This document shows, in pieces, positions 52,854 through 62,081 of a stretch of DNA of 64,000 nucleotides. The notes below the pieces were generated by a model. It ran no database searches, was not told the origin of the DNA, and worked only from the letters and a program-made list of their open reading frames with translations. The stretch comes from Streptomyces olivaceus. GTDB lineage: Bacteria > Actinomycetota > Actinomycetes > Streptomycetales > Streptomycetaceae. How positions within the stretch are numbered: the first letter of the stretch is position 1; each line of letters starts with the position of its first letter. The stretch is taken from assembly GCF_000721235.1 (NCBI RefSeq), contig NZ_JOFH01000004.1, positions 1-64,000 of the forward strand, in the 5' to 3' direction. Made by a program: the position numbers and the translations under genes.

Positions 52854-54377
52854 TCAGCGCCCGCGCAGCCGCTCGGCCAGGGCCGCGAGCGTCCGGGAGG
52901 TCTCGGTCAGGCTCGCCGCTGCGGCCTCGAGTTCCGGAGCGAGACCGGGATCGGCGGAGGGCCCGGAGGGCTGGGTGGCCGCCGGCGTACCGCGGTAGCC
53001 GATGGGTCCTTCGTCGTGGCGCTGGTAGTAGCCCGTGAAGGACTGCCCGTCGGGCGCCTCCGCGAACCGGACACCGGCGAGCTGGGTCTCGCCCGCTCCG
53101 GCGTTGCGGAGGATGTCGAGACGGTAGTGGCGGTACGCCCGGGCGCGGCCGCGGAGGGTGAACTGCCTCGACTCCCACCGCCCGGCGAACGTCTCCCCGG
53201 TGCGGGCGTCCAACGGCGTCCAGGTGCGGCCGTCGTGGGAGCCGTGCAGTCTCCAGTCGCGGGGGTCCCGGTCGGGGGCGTCGTTCGCCGACGTCAGGGT
53301 GTAGGAGGCGACTGCGGCGGGGCGGGCCAGGGTGAAGTCGAGCCGTGCGGTGTCGTCCCATGCCAGCCACTTGGTGCGCTCGCCCGCCAGGAGGTTGTCC
53401 GCCCCCTCTCCCCCGTCGTCGAACTCGTCGCTCGCGTCGACGTCCGTCACCTCGACGTCCCTGTGGACGGTGTGCAGCACGGCCGAGCCCGAGTTGCCGC
53501 GCCGGTCGCGCCAGTGGACCCCCTCGACGGGTGCTCCGCCGTCGTCGACCAGGAGCCGCAGGTCGTGAGAGCGGTGCCAGCCACCGCCCCACCCCTCCTC
53601 CGTGCGGAAGCGGTGCAGGGGGTACGCCGAGAGGTGCTCCGTCTCGTCCGAGAAGGGCCACCGGTCGGTGAGGTCTCCCCGGTACTCGTACGCGGTACCG
53701 TCCTCCGCCCGGTAGCAGCCGCGGAAGTCCGCCATGCCGGACGCGAAGCCGATGGTGGCCTCGGCCCCGTCCTCGCCGCGCCAGCCGAGCTGCGCGGGCA
53801 GGGACTGCTCGCCGCGGTCGAGATGGAAGAGCAGCCGCGGTGCGGACTGCCAGGGGGCGGAGGAGGCATGGGCCGGGCGCAGCTCCGTACGGTAGGCGAA
53901 CACCGAGTCCCGGGCGGCTCCGGCCGTGCGGGCCCGCTCCGAGCGGCCGCGTTCCCGGACGGGGTCCAGGGTGACCCGGTACAGCCAGAGCATGCTGGCG
54001 GCCTTGGGCGAGGAGCGTATCTCCAGCCTGTTGGTGCCGGGCTTCAGCAGGTCTCCGGGTACGGCGAGGACGTTGTCGTGGGGCAGATCCCCTCCGCCGG
54101 GCACGGTCAGGTCCTGGGCCAGCGTCTCGCCCTGCAGGCGCACGGTCATGGGCGCGTACCCGAGCGAGGATCCGAGCTTGGAGACGAGGGCCGTGACGGT
54201 GAGCGTCGCCTGCGGGACGTCCTGCGGGTCCTGCACCTCGAAGTCCAGCGTCACCGCCCCGTCCGCGCCCAGTGCCACATGGGACCCGGCGAAGCCCCCA
54301 CCGTGGAACCCGGCCTCCGCGTTCGACAGTCGGGGCGGATCGACCGAGAAATCCGCGTACGTCGCTTCAAACCCCAT
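52854..54377 (-). CDS. Multidomain protein with discoidin (F5/8 type C)-like domain, function unknown
   Basis: 507 residues, no signal peptide or membrane helix. An N-terminal beta-rich domain (1 to about 135: GAVTLDFEVQDPQDV...NVLAVPGDLLKPGTNRLEIR) resembles a jelly roll. A middle domain (about 140-300) is unfamiliar. A F5/8 type C-like domain follows (about 315-440: DWRLHGSHDGRTWTPLD, a hallmark segment). The C-terminus is Pro/Ser-rich, then an amphipathic helix (ELEAAAASLTETSRTLAALA) that may form a coiled coil. I do not recognise the whole. Sugar or glycan binding is plausible given the neighbouring sugar-acid dehydratase, but no enzyme motif is visible. Confidence 0.75.
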   Translation of the reverse strand: MGFEATYADFSVDPPRLSNAEAGFHGGGFAGSHVALGADGAVTLDFEVQDPQDVPQATLTVTALVSKLGSSLGYAPMTVRLQGETLAQDLTVPGGGDLPHDNVLAVPGDLLKPGTNRLEIRSSPKAASMLWLYRVTLDPVRERGRSERARTAGAARDSVFAYRTELRPAHASSAPWQSAPRLLFHLDRGEQSLPAQLGWRGEDGAEATIGFASGMADFRGCYRAEDGTAYEYRGDLTDRWPFSDETEHLSAYPLHRFRTEEGWGGGWHRSHDLRLLVDDGGAPVEGVHWRDRRGNSGSAVLHTVHRDVEVTDVDASDEFDDGGEGADNLLAGERTKWLAWDDTARLDFTLARPAAVASYTLTSANDAPDRDPRDWRLHGSHDGRTWTPLDARTGETFAGRWESRQFTLRGRARAYRHYRLDILRNAGAGETQLAGVRFAEAPDGQSFTGYYQRHDEGPIGYRGTPAATQPSGPSADPGLAPELEAAAASLTETSRTLAALAERLRGR

Positions 54378-54667
54378 GCGTACTCCATAAGTTGATGGTC
54401 TGTCACCTCGGTCCCCGCTCGACGGCGCCGACCGTGATGACGGACCTTAGCCCCCAGGACCGACAACGCGGACGGCGGAGGACGCGGCGGCGAGGCCCGG
54501 CCGACGTCAGCGCCCCGGCCCGGACCCGGGTCGGTCCGCCGGCCCGGCACCGTTCGCGAGGGTGCGGGCGCAGCCACGGTCCGCTGATGTCTCCGGCATG
54601 AAGCGCGCCGCGATGACGACGACGTCCGAGAGTGTCCCGGCGCGCTCGGGCCGCCTCCTCGTCGGCC
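54378..54667. other. Intergenic, no feature seen
   Basis: 290 bases between the discoidin-domain gene start and the hydrolase stop, both on the minus strand. I see no convincing ORF, operator or hairpin here; it should contain the promoter of the discoidin-domain gene. Confidence 0.5.
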
Positions 54668-55402
54668 TCACTTCAGGTGCCGGGCGAAGAACCGGGCCGC
54701 GGCCTCCCCCTCGTACTGCGGCACGCCGGTGTGTCCGCCCATGTTGGCGTGCAGGGACTTCTCCTCGGAGCCGAAGGCGTCGAACAGGTCCAGGGCCGCC
54801 TGCCGGTCGTTGCCTTCGTCGTCCCACTGCAGCAGGACGTGCAGCGGAATGGTGACCCGGCGGGCCTCCTCGAACATGGCCCGGGGGACGAGGCTTCCGG
54901 CGAAGAGACCGGCGGCCACGATGCGCGGTTCGACCACCGCCAGCCGGACGCCGATGGAGACCACTCCCCCCGAGTAGCCGACCGGGCCGCCGATCTCCGG
55001 CAGTGCGAGGAGGGCGTCCAGGCAGGCCTGCCATTCCGGAACCGCCTCGTCGACCAGCGGGAGGATGAGGGCGTCGATGATCTCGTCGGTGACCGGCTCT
55101 CCGGCCTCCACGGCCCGGCGCATCCGGGCGCGGGCCTGCTCCGCGGCGGGCCGGCGGGGCCGGTCACCGCTGCCCGGAAGCTCGATGGTGGCCGTGGCGA
55201 AGCCGTCCGTCGCAGCGTGCCGGGCCCGTGCCACCAGCCGGGGGTACACCCTGCGCAGTCCGAGCGGCGGGGGGCCGAGCAGAATCAGCGGAACCGGTGC
55301 GGACGCGGCCGCGGGCGTCCACAGGATGCCGGGAATCCCGTCGAGGGTGAATTCACGCTCGACGACACCGTCGTCGAGACGTCGTTCGGAAGTGACGTGC
55401 AT
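54668..55402 (-). CDS. Alpha/beta-hydrolase (dienelactone-hydrolase-like)
   Basis: 244 residues. Strand LILLGPPPLG, nucleophile elbow GYSGGVVS in a shortened form, acid region LLQWDDEGND, and terminal His in MGGHTGVP. The elbow is GYSGG rather than GxSxG with bulky x, common in small bacterial hydrolases. Cytosolic. Start ATG has GAAAGGCA upstream. Substrate unknown. Confidence 0.82.
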   Translation of the reverse strand: MHVTSERRLDDGVVEREFTLDGIPGILWTPAAASAPVPLILLGPPPLGLRRVYPRLVARARHAATDGFATATIELPGSGDRPRRPAAEQARARMRRAVEAGEPVTDEIIDALILPLVDEAVPEWQACLDALLALPEIGGPVGYSGGVVSIGVRLAVVEPRIVAAGLFAGSLVPRAMFEEARRVTIPLHVLLQWDDEGNDRQAALDLFDAFGSEEKSLHANMGGHTGVPQYEGEAAARFFARHLK

Positions 55403-55758
55403 GGTCGTGCCTTTCGGGAGTGCTCATGAACGGCGCTCCCGGACGACCTACCGCCCGACCGTGACTCCTGAGGAGAGCACCCATGTCGATACTGCGTTCA
55501 CGGGTACCACCTCCTCGTTCTCTCGCACGGCCTCCGGAAAGGTAGCAGCGGCAGCCGCGGGCCGCCAAGCGGGTTTTCCCCGGGGAGGCGGGTGCGGCGG
55601 CGCCCTCGGAGGGCGCCGGGTACGCACTTGTACGCACCGGCGTCCGTCGCCGCCGCGCGGAGGCCCGCGCCGGCCATAGGGTGACCACCGGTTTCGGGCC
55701 CTCGCGCCACCGCTGCCCGGCCACGCCCGCCGATCGCTCCCGGTCGTCCGCCTGCGAA

Positions 55759-55787
55759 TTGACAGCCGATCGGGGGCGCGTTTAGCT
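55759..55787 (+). promoter_or_regulatory. Promoter giving a probable leaderless mRNA
   Basis: TTGACA (55759-55764), a 17-base spacer and TTAGCT (55782-55787). Transcription would start about 55794-55795, at the ATG of the next gene, which has no Shine-Dalgarno. It ends the gene-free stretch 55403-55794, in which I see nothing else. Confidence 0.6.
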
Positions 55788-55794
55788 TCTCGCC

Positions 55795-56103
55795 ATGAAT
55801 GACCGAACAAACGTTCGTACGGAGCGTCGGCGAGGAGGATCGAAAGGCGGCCCCTTCACCGTCTCGCTGACAGGGCAGTGGCTTGTCGTCGCCCTGTTCG
55901 CCTCGGCGATCGCGATACTTTCCCGCCGCCAAGAAGGACCCTTCCTCTGGATCGGTTCCGTACTCGGCCTGGCGGCCGCGGCGGGCTTCTTCGTGCAATT
56001 CGATTCCGTCGCGAATTGGCGGCGCGGCCTGCTCTGCGCCCTGGCGCTCCTCCTGGGTGCCATGTTCACCCTGCAGGTCTTCATCGCACTCTTCACCGAC
56101 TGA
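55795..56103 (+). CDS. Small membrane protein, three predicted helices
   Basis: 102 residues. A basic cytoplasmic N-terminus (RTERRRGGSKGG) precedes hydrophobic segments at about 27-43, 50-68 and 77-99. No family recognised. ATG coincides with the predicted transcription start. The next membrane protein gene starts 20 bases downstream, suggesting co-expression. Confidence 0.7.
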   Translation: MNDRTNVRTERRRGGSKGGPFTVSLTGQWLVVALFASAIAILSRRQEGPFLWIGSVLGLAAAAGFFVQFDSVANWRRGLLCALALLLGAMFTLQVFIALFTD

Positions 56104-56123
56104 CGCGTCTCCCGGGGGAAAAC

Positions 56124-56801
56124 ATGTCGTCGATCGTTCCCATGGCATTCCTGCTCATCCTGCTGATCTTCCTGGCAGGCTTCGTCGCCGCCCGGAGGGG
56201 GCGGCGGAAGCTGATGCGCGACATCGCCCTGGTCACCGCCTACTGCCATCGGCAGGGGTGGCACCAGGCGCCACCCGACCGGGACATCAACGCACGCACC
56301 CTGCTCCTCTTCCAGGCCACGGGGACCACCCGGCTGCGCGTGCAGGCGCAGTACGCCGGCCGGTACCGGGGCGTGTCCTTTCAGGCCGCGCAGGTCGCCC
56401 GCCCTCCGCGGCCCGGGCGGGTGACGGCACAGTGGGTGTCCGTCGTCTACCTTCCCCGCCCGGTCCCGGGTCCCAGAGTCCAGTTGGCCAAGCGCGGACT
56501 CTCGTCGGCGAACTTCCTGAGCGGCCGGACCACGATCGACAACGGGCCGTTCGACGCGACGTTCCACGTCGTGGCCGAGGACGAGGCGTTCGCACGGTCC
56601 GTTCTCCGTCCCTCCCTTGCGGGAGCCCTGTGCGGGGACGCGCGGGCACTGGACGGCGTGGTGGCTTTCGAGCACCACCATCTGTTCGCCCTGCGGCACG
56701 GGCAGCTCACCCCCGAGAAGCTGCGGGCCATGCTCGACCTCCTCGTGGACATCGGCTCGTCCGTCGACTGGCAGGCGGCGCCCGCCCACCGTCCGTCCTG
56801 A
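56124..56801 (+). CDS. Membrane-anchored protein of unknown function
   Basis: 225 residues: one N-terminal hydrophobic helix (IVPMAFLLILLIFLAGFVAA), then basic RRGRRK, so the C-terminal 190 residues probably face the cytoplasm. The soluble part alternates beta strands and ends with a helix (PEKLRAMLDLLVDIGSS). It resembles actinobacterial single-helix proteins with DUF3137-like tails, without certainty. Likely operon partner of the gene upstream. Confidence 0.7.
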   Translation: MSSIVPMAFLLILLIFLAGFVAARRGRRKLMRDIALVTAYCHRQGWHQAPPDRDINARTLLLFQATGTTRLRVQAQYAGRYRGVSFQAAQVARPPRPGRVTAQWVSVVYLPRPVPGPRVQLAKRGLSSANFLSGRTTIDNGPFDATFHVVAEDEAFARSVLRPSLAGALCGDARALDGVVAFEHHHLFALRHGQLTPEKLRAMLDLLVDIGSSVDWQAAPAHRPS

Positions 56802-56901
56802 GCCGCCGGGAGGACGGGCCGCCGCCATACGGCCATCGCGGGACCTGCCTGTCGGACGCGTACGTGTCGGACGCCCGCGCCCGACGGCGCCCGCCCCGCC
56901 T

Positions 56902-57672
56902 TCAGCCACTCCCTCCACCGCGCGGTGCCGGGCCCGGCACCTGGTCCCGGGCCCAGCCCAGCACCTCCTCGGAGTGCAGGGCGGTCACCCACAGGTCGGT
57001 CCGGTCGGCGTCCTCGCGGCTCGGCGCCGGCCCGACGCCCAGGACGCGCAGACCCGCCCGGCGAGCGGATTCGACCCCCGCCATCGAGTCCTCGACGGCG
57101 AGGGCGGAGGCCGGCGGTACGCCGCACAGCTGGGCCGCCGTCGCGTACACGTCGGGCCACGGCTTGGGCCGCACGACCTGCCGACCGGCATCGCCGCCGG
57201 CCGGGCCTTCACCGGCGGGCGCCGGCCCCGGCGTCTTGGTCGGGACGACGACGTGCAGGAAGTGCCGGCGCAGACCGGCCCGGCCGAGGCTCTCCTCCAC
57301 CACCTCTTCCGGGCAGTTGCTGGCCACCGCCAGCGGCAGCCGGCCGGAGAGGAGCCGGACGAAGTCGACCGCGCCGGGCATGGTCACCGGGTCCTCGGCG
57401 ACGAGCGTCCGGAAGTGGTCGAGCAGTGCCGCCGTCAGGTCGTCCGCCAGGTCGGGCTTGTTGGTCTCCTCGGCCATCAGGCGTCCGCAGTCGACGTAGT
57501 GCACGCCCTTCGCGCGCTCCGCGAATCCGGGCGGGGGAAGCAGCCCGAAGTCCCTGAAGGCACGGTTGCGTGCGTCCTGCCAGTGGCGTTCGGAGTCCAC
57601 CAGGGTGCCGTCGCAGTCGAAGACGACGGCCTCGGGCGACCAGCCGAGCAGGGAGTGTGACCTTGCAGCCAC
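56902..57672 (-). CDS. HAD-superfamily hydrolase (beta-phosphoglucomutase-like)
   Basis: 256 residues. Motif I VVFDCDGTLVDSE with the nucleophile Asp, motif II in LAVASNC, motif III Lys in VVRPKPWPDVY, and motif IV EDSMAGV. The cap resembles PGMB/GPP-type phosphatases. Start GTG at 57672 with a perfect AAGGAGG upstream. Phosphate ester hydrolysis or phosphomutase activity; substrate unknown. Confidence 0.93.
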   Translation of the reverse strand: MAARSHSLLGWSPEAVVFDCDGTLVDSERHWQDARNRAFRDFGLLPPPGFAERAKGVHYVDCGRLMAEETNKPDLADDLTAALLDHFRTLVAEDPVTMPGAVDFVRLLSGRLPLAVASNCPEEVVEESLGRAGLRRHFLHVVVPTKTPGPAPAGEGPAGGDAGRQVVRPKPWPDVYATAAQLCGVPPASALAVEDSMAGVESARRAGLRVLGVGPAPSREDADRTDLWVTALHSEEVLGWARDQVPGPAPRGGGSG

Positions 57673-58147
57673 GGGGACCTCCTTGAGGGGGGTGGGCGGC
57701 CGCCTCCTGGGCGGACACGCCGGACGAGGCACTGCGGCCTCCCGAGCCGTAATTCGGGACAACAGCCGCAAATGGAAAACATTGTGGTCGCTACGTTATT
57801 TCGTCCACAAAAATCCACGCAATCACCGTTCGGGGCACTGGACCGGCACCCGTTTCGGAGGTATGCGCTGGACGGACTCCGTTACGCCCGAGCCGTCTGA
57901 CGCATAGTCATGTAAGCGCTTCCAAAAGGGAGTTGCCGTGCCTCTTCGCTCGCGGTCCCGCCCTGCACGGGACACCGCAGTCTCCTCGGGCGACGGCCAA
58001 GAACAGCACCTGAAAGGGCTAATGGCCACTCACACGCGCTCACATTCGAAAGAAATGCGCAATTATCATGCGCGAGCCGCTTTCGATTACTCCCGGCGCA
58101 CGCGGGCGCACTACATTTTCCCGTCGTCACTCCGGAGGCGAGCGAAG
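57673..58147. promoter_or_regulatory. Divergent promoter region of HAD and TetR genes
   Basis: 475 bases, less GC-rich than neighbours. Contains TGTAAGCGCTTCCA at 57911-57924, a six-of-seven palindrome of the LacI/GalR AAGCGCTT type, followed by AGGGAG and a GTG at 57938. That GTG opens a frame into the TetR gene, but the first 70 residues look non-coding. No other gene seen. Confidence 0.35.
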
Positions 58148-58777
58148 GTGAAGAGGATCTTGCAGGAACGGGCCAGGGCGACCCGGAGGTCGCTCCTCGA
58201 GGCGGCCGCCGGCCTCTTCGCAGAGCAGGGGTACTCGGGAACGAGCGTCAACGACATAGGAGTCCGCTCCGGCCGGACCAGCGGGGCCGTCTACTTCCAT
58301 TACGCCAGCAAGGAGGGCATCGCCCTCGCCGTCGTCCACGACGGCTTCGCCACGTGGCCCTCCCTCGCCTCACGCTACGGCGACCAGGCCGTGCCGCCGT
58401 TGGAACGCCTGGTCGGGCTGAGCTACGAAATCGCGCACGCCCTCGCCGAGGACCCGCTGACGCGAGCGGGCGCACGCCTGTGGGCGGAGCGGGACACCAT
58501 CAACGCGCCCCTGCCCGACCCATTCGTCCTCTGGACGGCCGCCACCACACGCCTGCTCGCCCAGGCTCGCTCGACCGGTCAACTGGCCGCCCACGTCCGC
58601 CCGGCCACCGCCGCCCGCACCCTGGTCCGCGGCTTCTTCGGCTTCTGCACCCTCACCGAGTCCCTGGAGGGGCCGGGAGCCCTCAACGACCGGCTCTACG
58701 ACTGGTGGTGCCTCACCCTGCCCTCGCTCCAGCAGGCCCCCGCGCCGCACGGCGAGCGGACACTGACGAGGCACTGA
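58148..58777 (+). CDS. Gamma-butyrolactone-receptor-like TetR regulator (ArpA/ScbR type)
   Basis: 209 residues from GTG (GGAGG 10 bases upstream). HTH GTSVNDIGVRSGRTSGAVYFHYASKEGIALAVV matches the ArpA/ScbR pattern. The ligand domain has the family Pro-Asp-Pro-Phe...W segment (PLPDPFVLWTAATTRLLAQARSTGQL). Such proteins repress antibiotic or morphogenesis genes until a butyrolactone-type signal binds. No butenolide or butyrolactone synthase is nearby, so it may be an orphan pseudo-receptor. Confidence 0.82.
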   Translation: MKRILQERARATRRSLLEAAAGLFAEQGYSGTSVNDIGVRSGRTSGAVYFHYASKEGIALAVVHDGFATWPSLASRYGDQAVPPLERLVGLSYEIAHALAEDPLTRAGARLWAERDTINAPLPDPFVLWTAATTRLLAQARSTGQLAAHVRPATAARTLVRGFFGFCTLTESLEGPGALNDRLYDWWCLTLPSLQQAPAPHGERTLTRH

Positions 58778-59208
58778 CCGGCAGGGGCGCGCCCGCTGCC
58801 GCCGTCCCACCCCACCCGCGTCCGCCGCTCCCCCCGCTCCCCCGGCCGGCTGCGCGTCTACAGGTCCGGCCCGCCCGTAAATGGGCCGCTTCCCCAATGG
58901 CGACGGGCCGTCAGCTCGGCGAGGATCTTCACAACCCCTGTTCCGGCCCGGCGTCGTGCGGCCTCCTGCCGCTTTCGGCGCGCTCGTGCCTGCGCTTCCC
59001 GGTTCCTCACGGCCGTGCGGCCCGACTGGGCCTCGTCCCGAGGCCGCGGGCCCGGTCCTCGGGCGGGCGCGGCACGCCACTGGCCGGGCGACGACGAGAG
59101 GACCCCGGCAGTCATGACATCAGTGTTGCGAAAAGCCTCCTGGGCGAAGGAGTTCGACGACCCCGGACAGTCGCCGCGCACGTCGCACAGCGCGAAGGGG
59201 GACACTGG
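58778..59208. other. Intergenic, no supported gene
   Basis: 431 bases between TetR and the ion transporter. GC-rich with several short self-complementary stretches. An ATGACATCAGTGTTG string near 59114 may mark promoter DNA. Nothing else supported. Confidence 0.4.
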
Positions 59209-60507
59209 GTGAGCCTCACGACCTGGATGGCCGTGGCGGTCTTCGCCGTCGTCTTCGTGCTCATCGCGACCGAGTGGGTGAACCGTGTCGCCGCGGCGCT
59301 CGGCGGCGCCGTGGTGATGCTGCTCATCGGCGCGACCGACGCCGAGCACGCCTTCTTCTCCGAACACGCCGGCGTCGACTGGAACGTCATCTTCCTGCTG
59401 CTCGGGATGATGCTGATCGTCGCCGTGCTCAGACGCACCGGCGTCTTCGAGTTCATCGCGATCTGGGCCGCGCGCAAGGCCAGGGGCAGACCGTACCGGC
59501 TCATGGTTCTGCTCATCGTGGCGACCGGGGTGCTGTCGCCCTGGCTGGACAACGTCACCACCGTGCTGCTGATCGTCCCCGTGACGATCTCGGTCTGCCG
59601 GCGGCTCGGGGTGCCCGTCGTCCCCTACCTCATCGCCGAGGTGATGGCCTGCAACATCGGCGGCGCGGCCACCCTGATCGGTGACCCGCCCAACATCATG
59701 ATCGGGTCCCGTGCGGGGCTGTCCTTCAACGACTTCCTGATCCACATGACGCCCATCGTCATCGTGCTGATGATCGTGTTCATCCTGATGAGCCGGGTGA
59801 TGTTCCGGAACGCGTTCCAGTACGACCCCGAACGCGCCGCGTCGGTGATGGAACTCGATCCCCGGGACGCCATCAAGGACGGCCGGCTGCTCGTCGTGAG
59901 CGGTGTGGTGATCGCCGTCGTGATGAGCTGTTTCGTCCTGCACACCGCACTGCACCTGGAACCGTCGGTGGTGGCCATCAGCGGCGGTCTGGTGCTGCTC
60001 GCCGTCTCCCGGCTCGCCCCCGGGGAGGTCGTCAAGGACGTCGAGTGGGAGACACTGGCGTTCTTCGTGGGCCTGTTCGTCATGGTCGGCGCGATGGTGC
60101 AGACCGGAGTCATCGGCGACCTCGGCGAGGCGGCGGCCAGGGCGGCCGACGGCAACCTCCTCGGCACCGCGATGGCCCTGGTGTTCGGCTCCGTCGTCCC
60201 GTCCGCGATCGTCGACAACATCCCGTTCGTGGCCTCGGTCAGCCCGATCGTCTCCGAGATCGTCGCCTCGTCCGGCGGCCTGGAGGAGGCGGGGATGCTG
60301 TGGTGGGCCTTCGCCCTCGGCGCGGATCTCGGCGGCAACGCCACGATCATCGCCTCCTCCGCCAACGTCGTGGTCGTCGGCATCGCCGAACGCGAGGGCC
60401 ACCACATCTCGTTCTGGCAGTTCAGCCGCTACGGACTCGTCGTCACCGCCGTCACCGTGACGGTGGCAGCGGCGTACGTGTGGCTGCGCTACTTCGTACT
60501 GATGTGA
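59209..60507 (+). CDS. ArsB/NhaD-type ion transporter (CitMHS/IT superfamily)
   Basis: About 432 residues, 10-11 membrane helices. Hallmarks are LDNVTTVLLIVPVT and GGAATLIGDPPNIMIG (the paired re-entrant motifs), repeated in the second half as VDNIPFVAS and GADLGGNATIIASSANVV. Ion is not predictable (arsenite, Na+/H+ or dicarboxylate). GTG start with GAAGGGGG upstream. Stands alone, convergent with the acyl-CoA synthetase gene. Confidence 0.9.
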   Translation: MSLTTWMAVAVFAVVFVLIATEWVNRVAAALGGAVVMLLIGATDAEHAFFSEHAGVDWNVIFLLLGMMLIVAVLRRTGVFEFIAIWAARKARGRPYRLMVLLIVATGVLSPWLDNVTTVLLIVPVTISVCRRLGVPVVPYLIAEVMACNIGGAATLIGDPPNIMIGSRAGLSFNDFLIHMTPIVIVLMIVFILMSRVMFRNAFQYDPERAASVMELDPRDAIKDGRLLVVSGVVIAVVMSCFVLHTALHLEPSVVAISGGLVLLAVSRLAPGEVVKDVEWETLAFFVGLFVMVGAMVQTGVIGDLGEAAARAADGNLLGTAMALVFGSVVPSAIVDNIPFVASVSPIVSEIVASSGGLEEAGMLWWAFALGADLGGNATIIASSANVVVVGIAEREGHHISFWQFSRYGLVVTAVTVTVAAAYVWLRYFVLM

Positions 60508-60514
60508 CCCGGGG

Positions 60515-60531
60515 CGGGACCGGGCGTCCCG
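60515..60531. terminator. Small hairpin between convergent genes
   Basis: CGGGAC / GTCCCG with a 5-base loop in the 37-base gap. Confidence 0.4.
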
Positions 60532-60544
60532 GACGATCCACCGG

Positions 60545-62038
60545 TCAGCGGGCCGGCTCGGCGTCCGCCAGGCGCTCGGCCCGCAGCGCGGAGCGCCTCA
60601 GCTTGCCCGCGGCACTGCGCAGCGGGGTGTCCACCAGCTCGATCGACCGCGGCCGCTTGTGGGGCGACAGCCTGGTGGCGAGGAAGGACCCGATCTCCTC
60701 CGCTGTGACCCCGGCGCCCGGTGCGGTCTGGACGATGGCGTGGACCCGGTTGCCGACCTCCGGGTCCGGCAGCCCGACGACCGCGCTGGACAGAACGGCC
60801 GGGTGCTCGGCGAGGACGCCCTCGATCTCCGCCGGGTAGACGTTCACTCCGCCGACCAGCAGCATGTCCGAACGCCGGTCGCGAAGGTACAGGTAGCCGT
60901 CCGCGTCCAGCTCGCCGATGTCGCCGAGGGTCGACCACCCGTCGGTCTCGCGCACCTCGGCACCGATAAAGCGGAATGCGGGCGGGTTGCCGGGAGCGAC
61001 CCGCATGAACACCTCGCCCGCCACGCCCGGTTCGCGGACCGGTGTCCCGTCGAGCGCGACGATCTTGATTTCGCCCCAGGCCGCGCGGCCCACCGAGCCC
61101 CGGTGCCGTACCCATTCCGGGCCCGAGATGGTGCAGCCGGCCTGGGCCTCGGTACCCGCGTACAGTTCCCAGATCCGCTCGGCGCCCAGCCAGTCGATCC
61201 ATGCCTGCTTGACCGCGGGCGGGCAGGGCTCGGCACAGTGCCACACCGACACCAGCGACGAGAGGTCGTAGCGCTCGCGGGTCCGCGCGGGCAGCGCCAG
61301 GATGCGCCGCATCATGGTCGGCACCAGGTACACCCATGTGATCGCGTACCGCTCCACCTCGGCCAGCACCCGCTCCGCGTCGAACTTGGGCAGCAGGGTG
61401 ACGGTGCTGCCGTTGAACAGGGCCGTCATGGCCGTCGAGAAGGGCGCGTTGTGGTGGACCGGAGCGGTGATCAGCACCTGGTCCGCACCCCGCAGTCCCC
61501 AGGCCTCGGTGTCGAAGGGGTTGTACGTCCCCGGGGTGCCCGACAGGATGATCTTCGGCCGGCCGGTGGAGCCCCCCGAGGCCGGCGCCTTCCACGAAGG
61601 CCCCACCTCCGTCGCGAGCTCGGCGTCGCTGTCCCCCCGCCGGCGCAGCGTGTCGACGGTCACGGACCTGAAGCGGCCCTCGCCGAGCGGTGCGCCGTCC
61701 TCGGGACCCACGACGACCGCCGGGTCGGAGAGTTCGAGGACGGCGCGTGCCTCGGCGGGAGCGAGACGGGTCGACAGCGGCTGGGGCACGGCCCCCGTCT
61801 TGAGGCAGGCGAAGGCCGCCACCACGACGTCCGGGCCGTTGGGCAGCATCAGGGCGACGATGCGTCCGCGCGTGACGCCGCAGAGCCGCAGACCGCGCGC
61901 GACGGCGTTGCTCGCCCGCCGCAGTTCGTCCCACGTCAGCTCCTCGCCGCCGGCGCGCACGGCGACCGTGTCCGGACGTTGTGCGGCGTGCTCCTTGAGG
62001 ATGTCGCCGAGCGGGAATCCGGGTCCGGGAGTGAACAT
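60545..62038 (-). CDS. Acyl-CoA synthetase (ANL superfamily, bile-acid/4-coumarate CoA ligase-like)
   Basis: 497 residues. ATP motif SGGSTGRPK, ligase motif YAGTEAQA, STLGDIGELDADGYLYLRDR with the hinge, and catalytic Lys in SAAGKLRR. Activates a carboxylic acid via acyl-AMP to its CoA thioester. Cytosolic. It is downstream of the MHS transporter on the same strand, 115 bases apart, so the transporter probably brings in the acid it activates. Confidence 0.93.
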   Translation of the reverse strand: MFTPGPGFPLGDILKEHAAQRPDTVAVRAGGEELTWDELRRASNAVARGLRLCGVTRGRIVALMLPNGPDVVVAAFACLKTGAVPQPLSTRLAPAEARAVLELSDPAVVVGPEDGAPLGEGRFRSVTVDTLRRRGDSDAELATEVGPSWKAPASGGSTGRPKIILSGTPGTYNPFDTEAWGLRGADQVLITAPVHHNAPFSTAMTALFNGSTVTLLPKFDAERVLAEVERYAITWVYLVPTMMRRILALPARTRERYDLSSLVSVWHCAEPCPPAVKQAWIDWLGAERIWELYAGTEAQAGCTISGPEWVRHRGSVGRAAWGEIKIVALDGTPVREPGVAGEVFMRVAPGNPPAFRFIGAEVRETDGWSTLGDIGELDADGYLYLRDRRSDMLLVGGVNVYPAEIEGVLAEHPAVLSSAVVGLPDPEVGNRVHAIVQTAPGAGVTAEEIGSFLATRLSPHKRPRSIELVDTPLRSAAGKLRRSALRAERLADAEPAR

Positions 62039-62081
62039 GTGGGTCTTCTCCTCGTGGTTGAGGGCTCGCGGTTCGGGGCTC

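Noticed and set aside
57938..58147. GTG with good ribosome site giving a 70-residue extension of the TetR protein
   Set aside because: The extension has non-coding composition and no family counterpart; the GTG at 58148 has GGAGG and a normal N-terminus. A separate short ORF cannot be fully excluded.
58354..59208. Long plus-strand frame running from inside the TetR gene into the ion transporter
   Set aside because: It is an out-of-frame shadow before 58777 and intergenic after; only the part from 59209 is protein-like.
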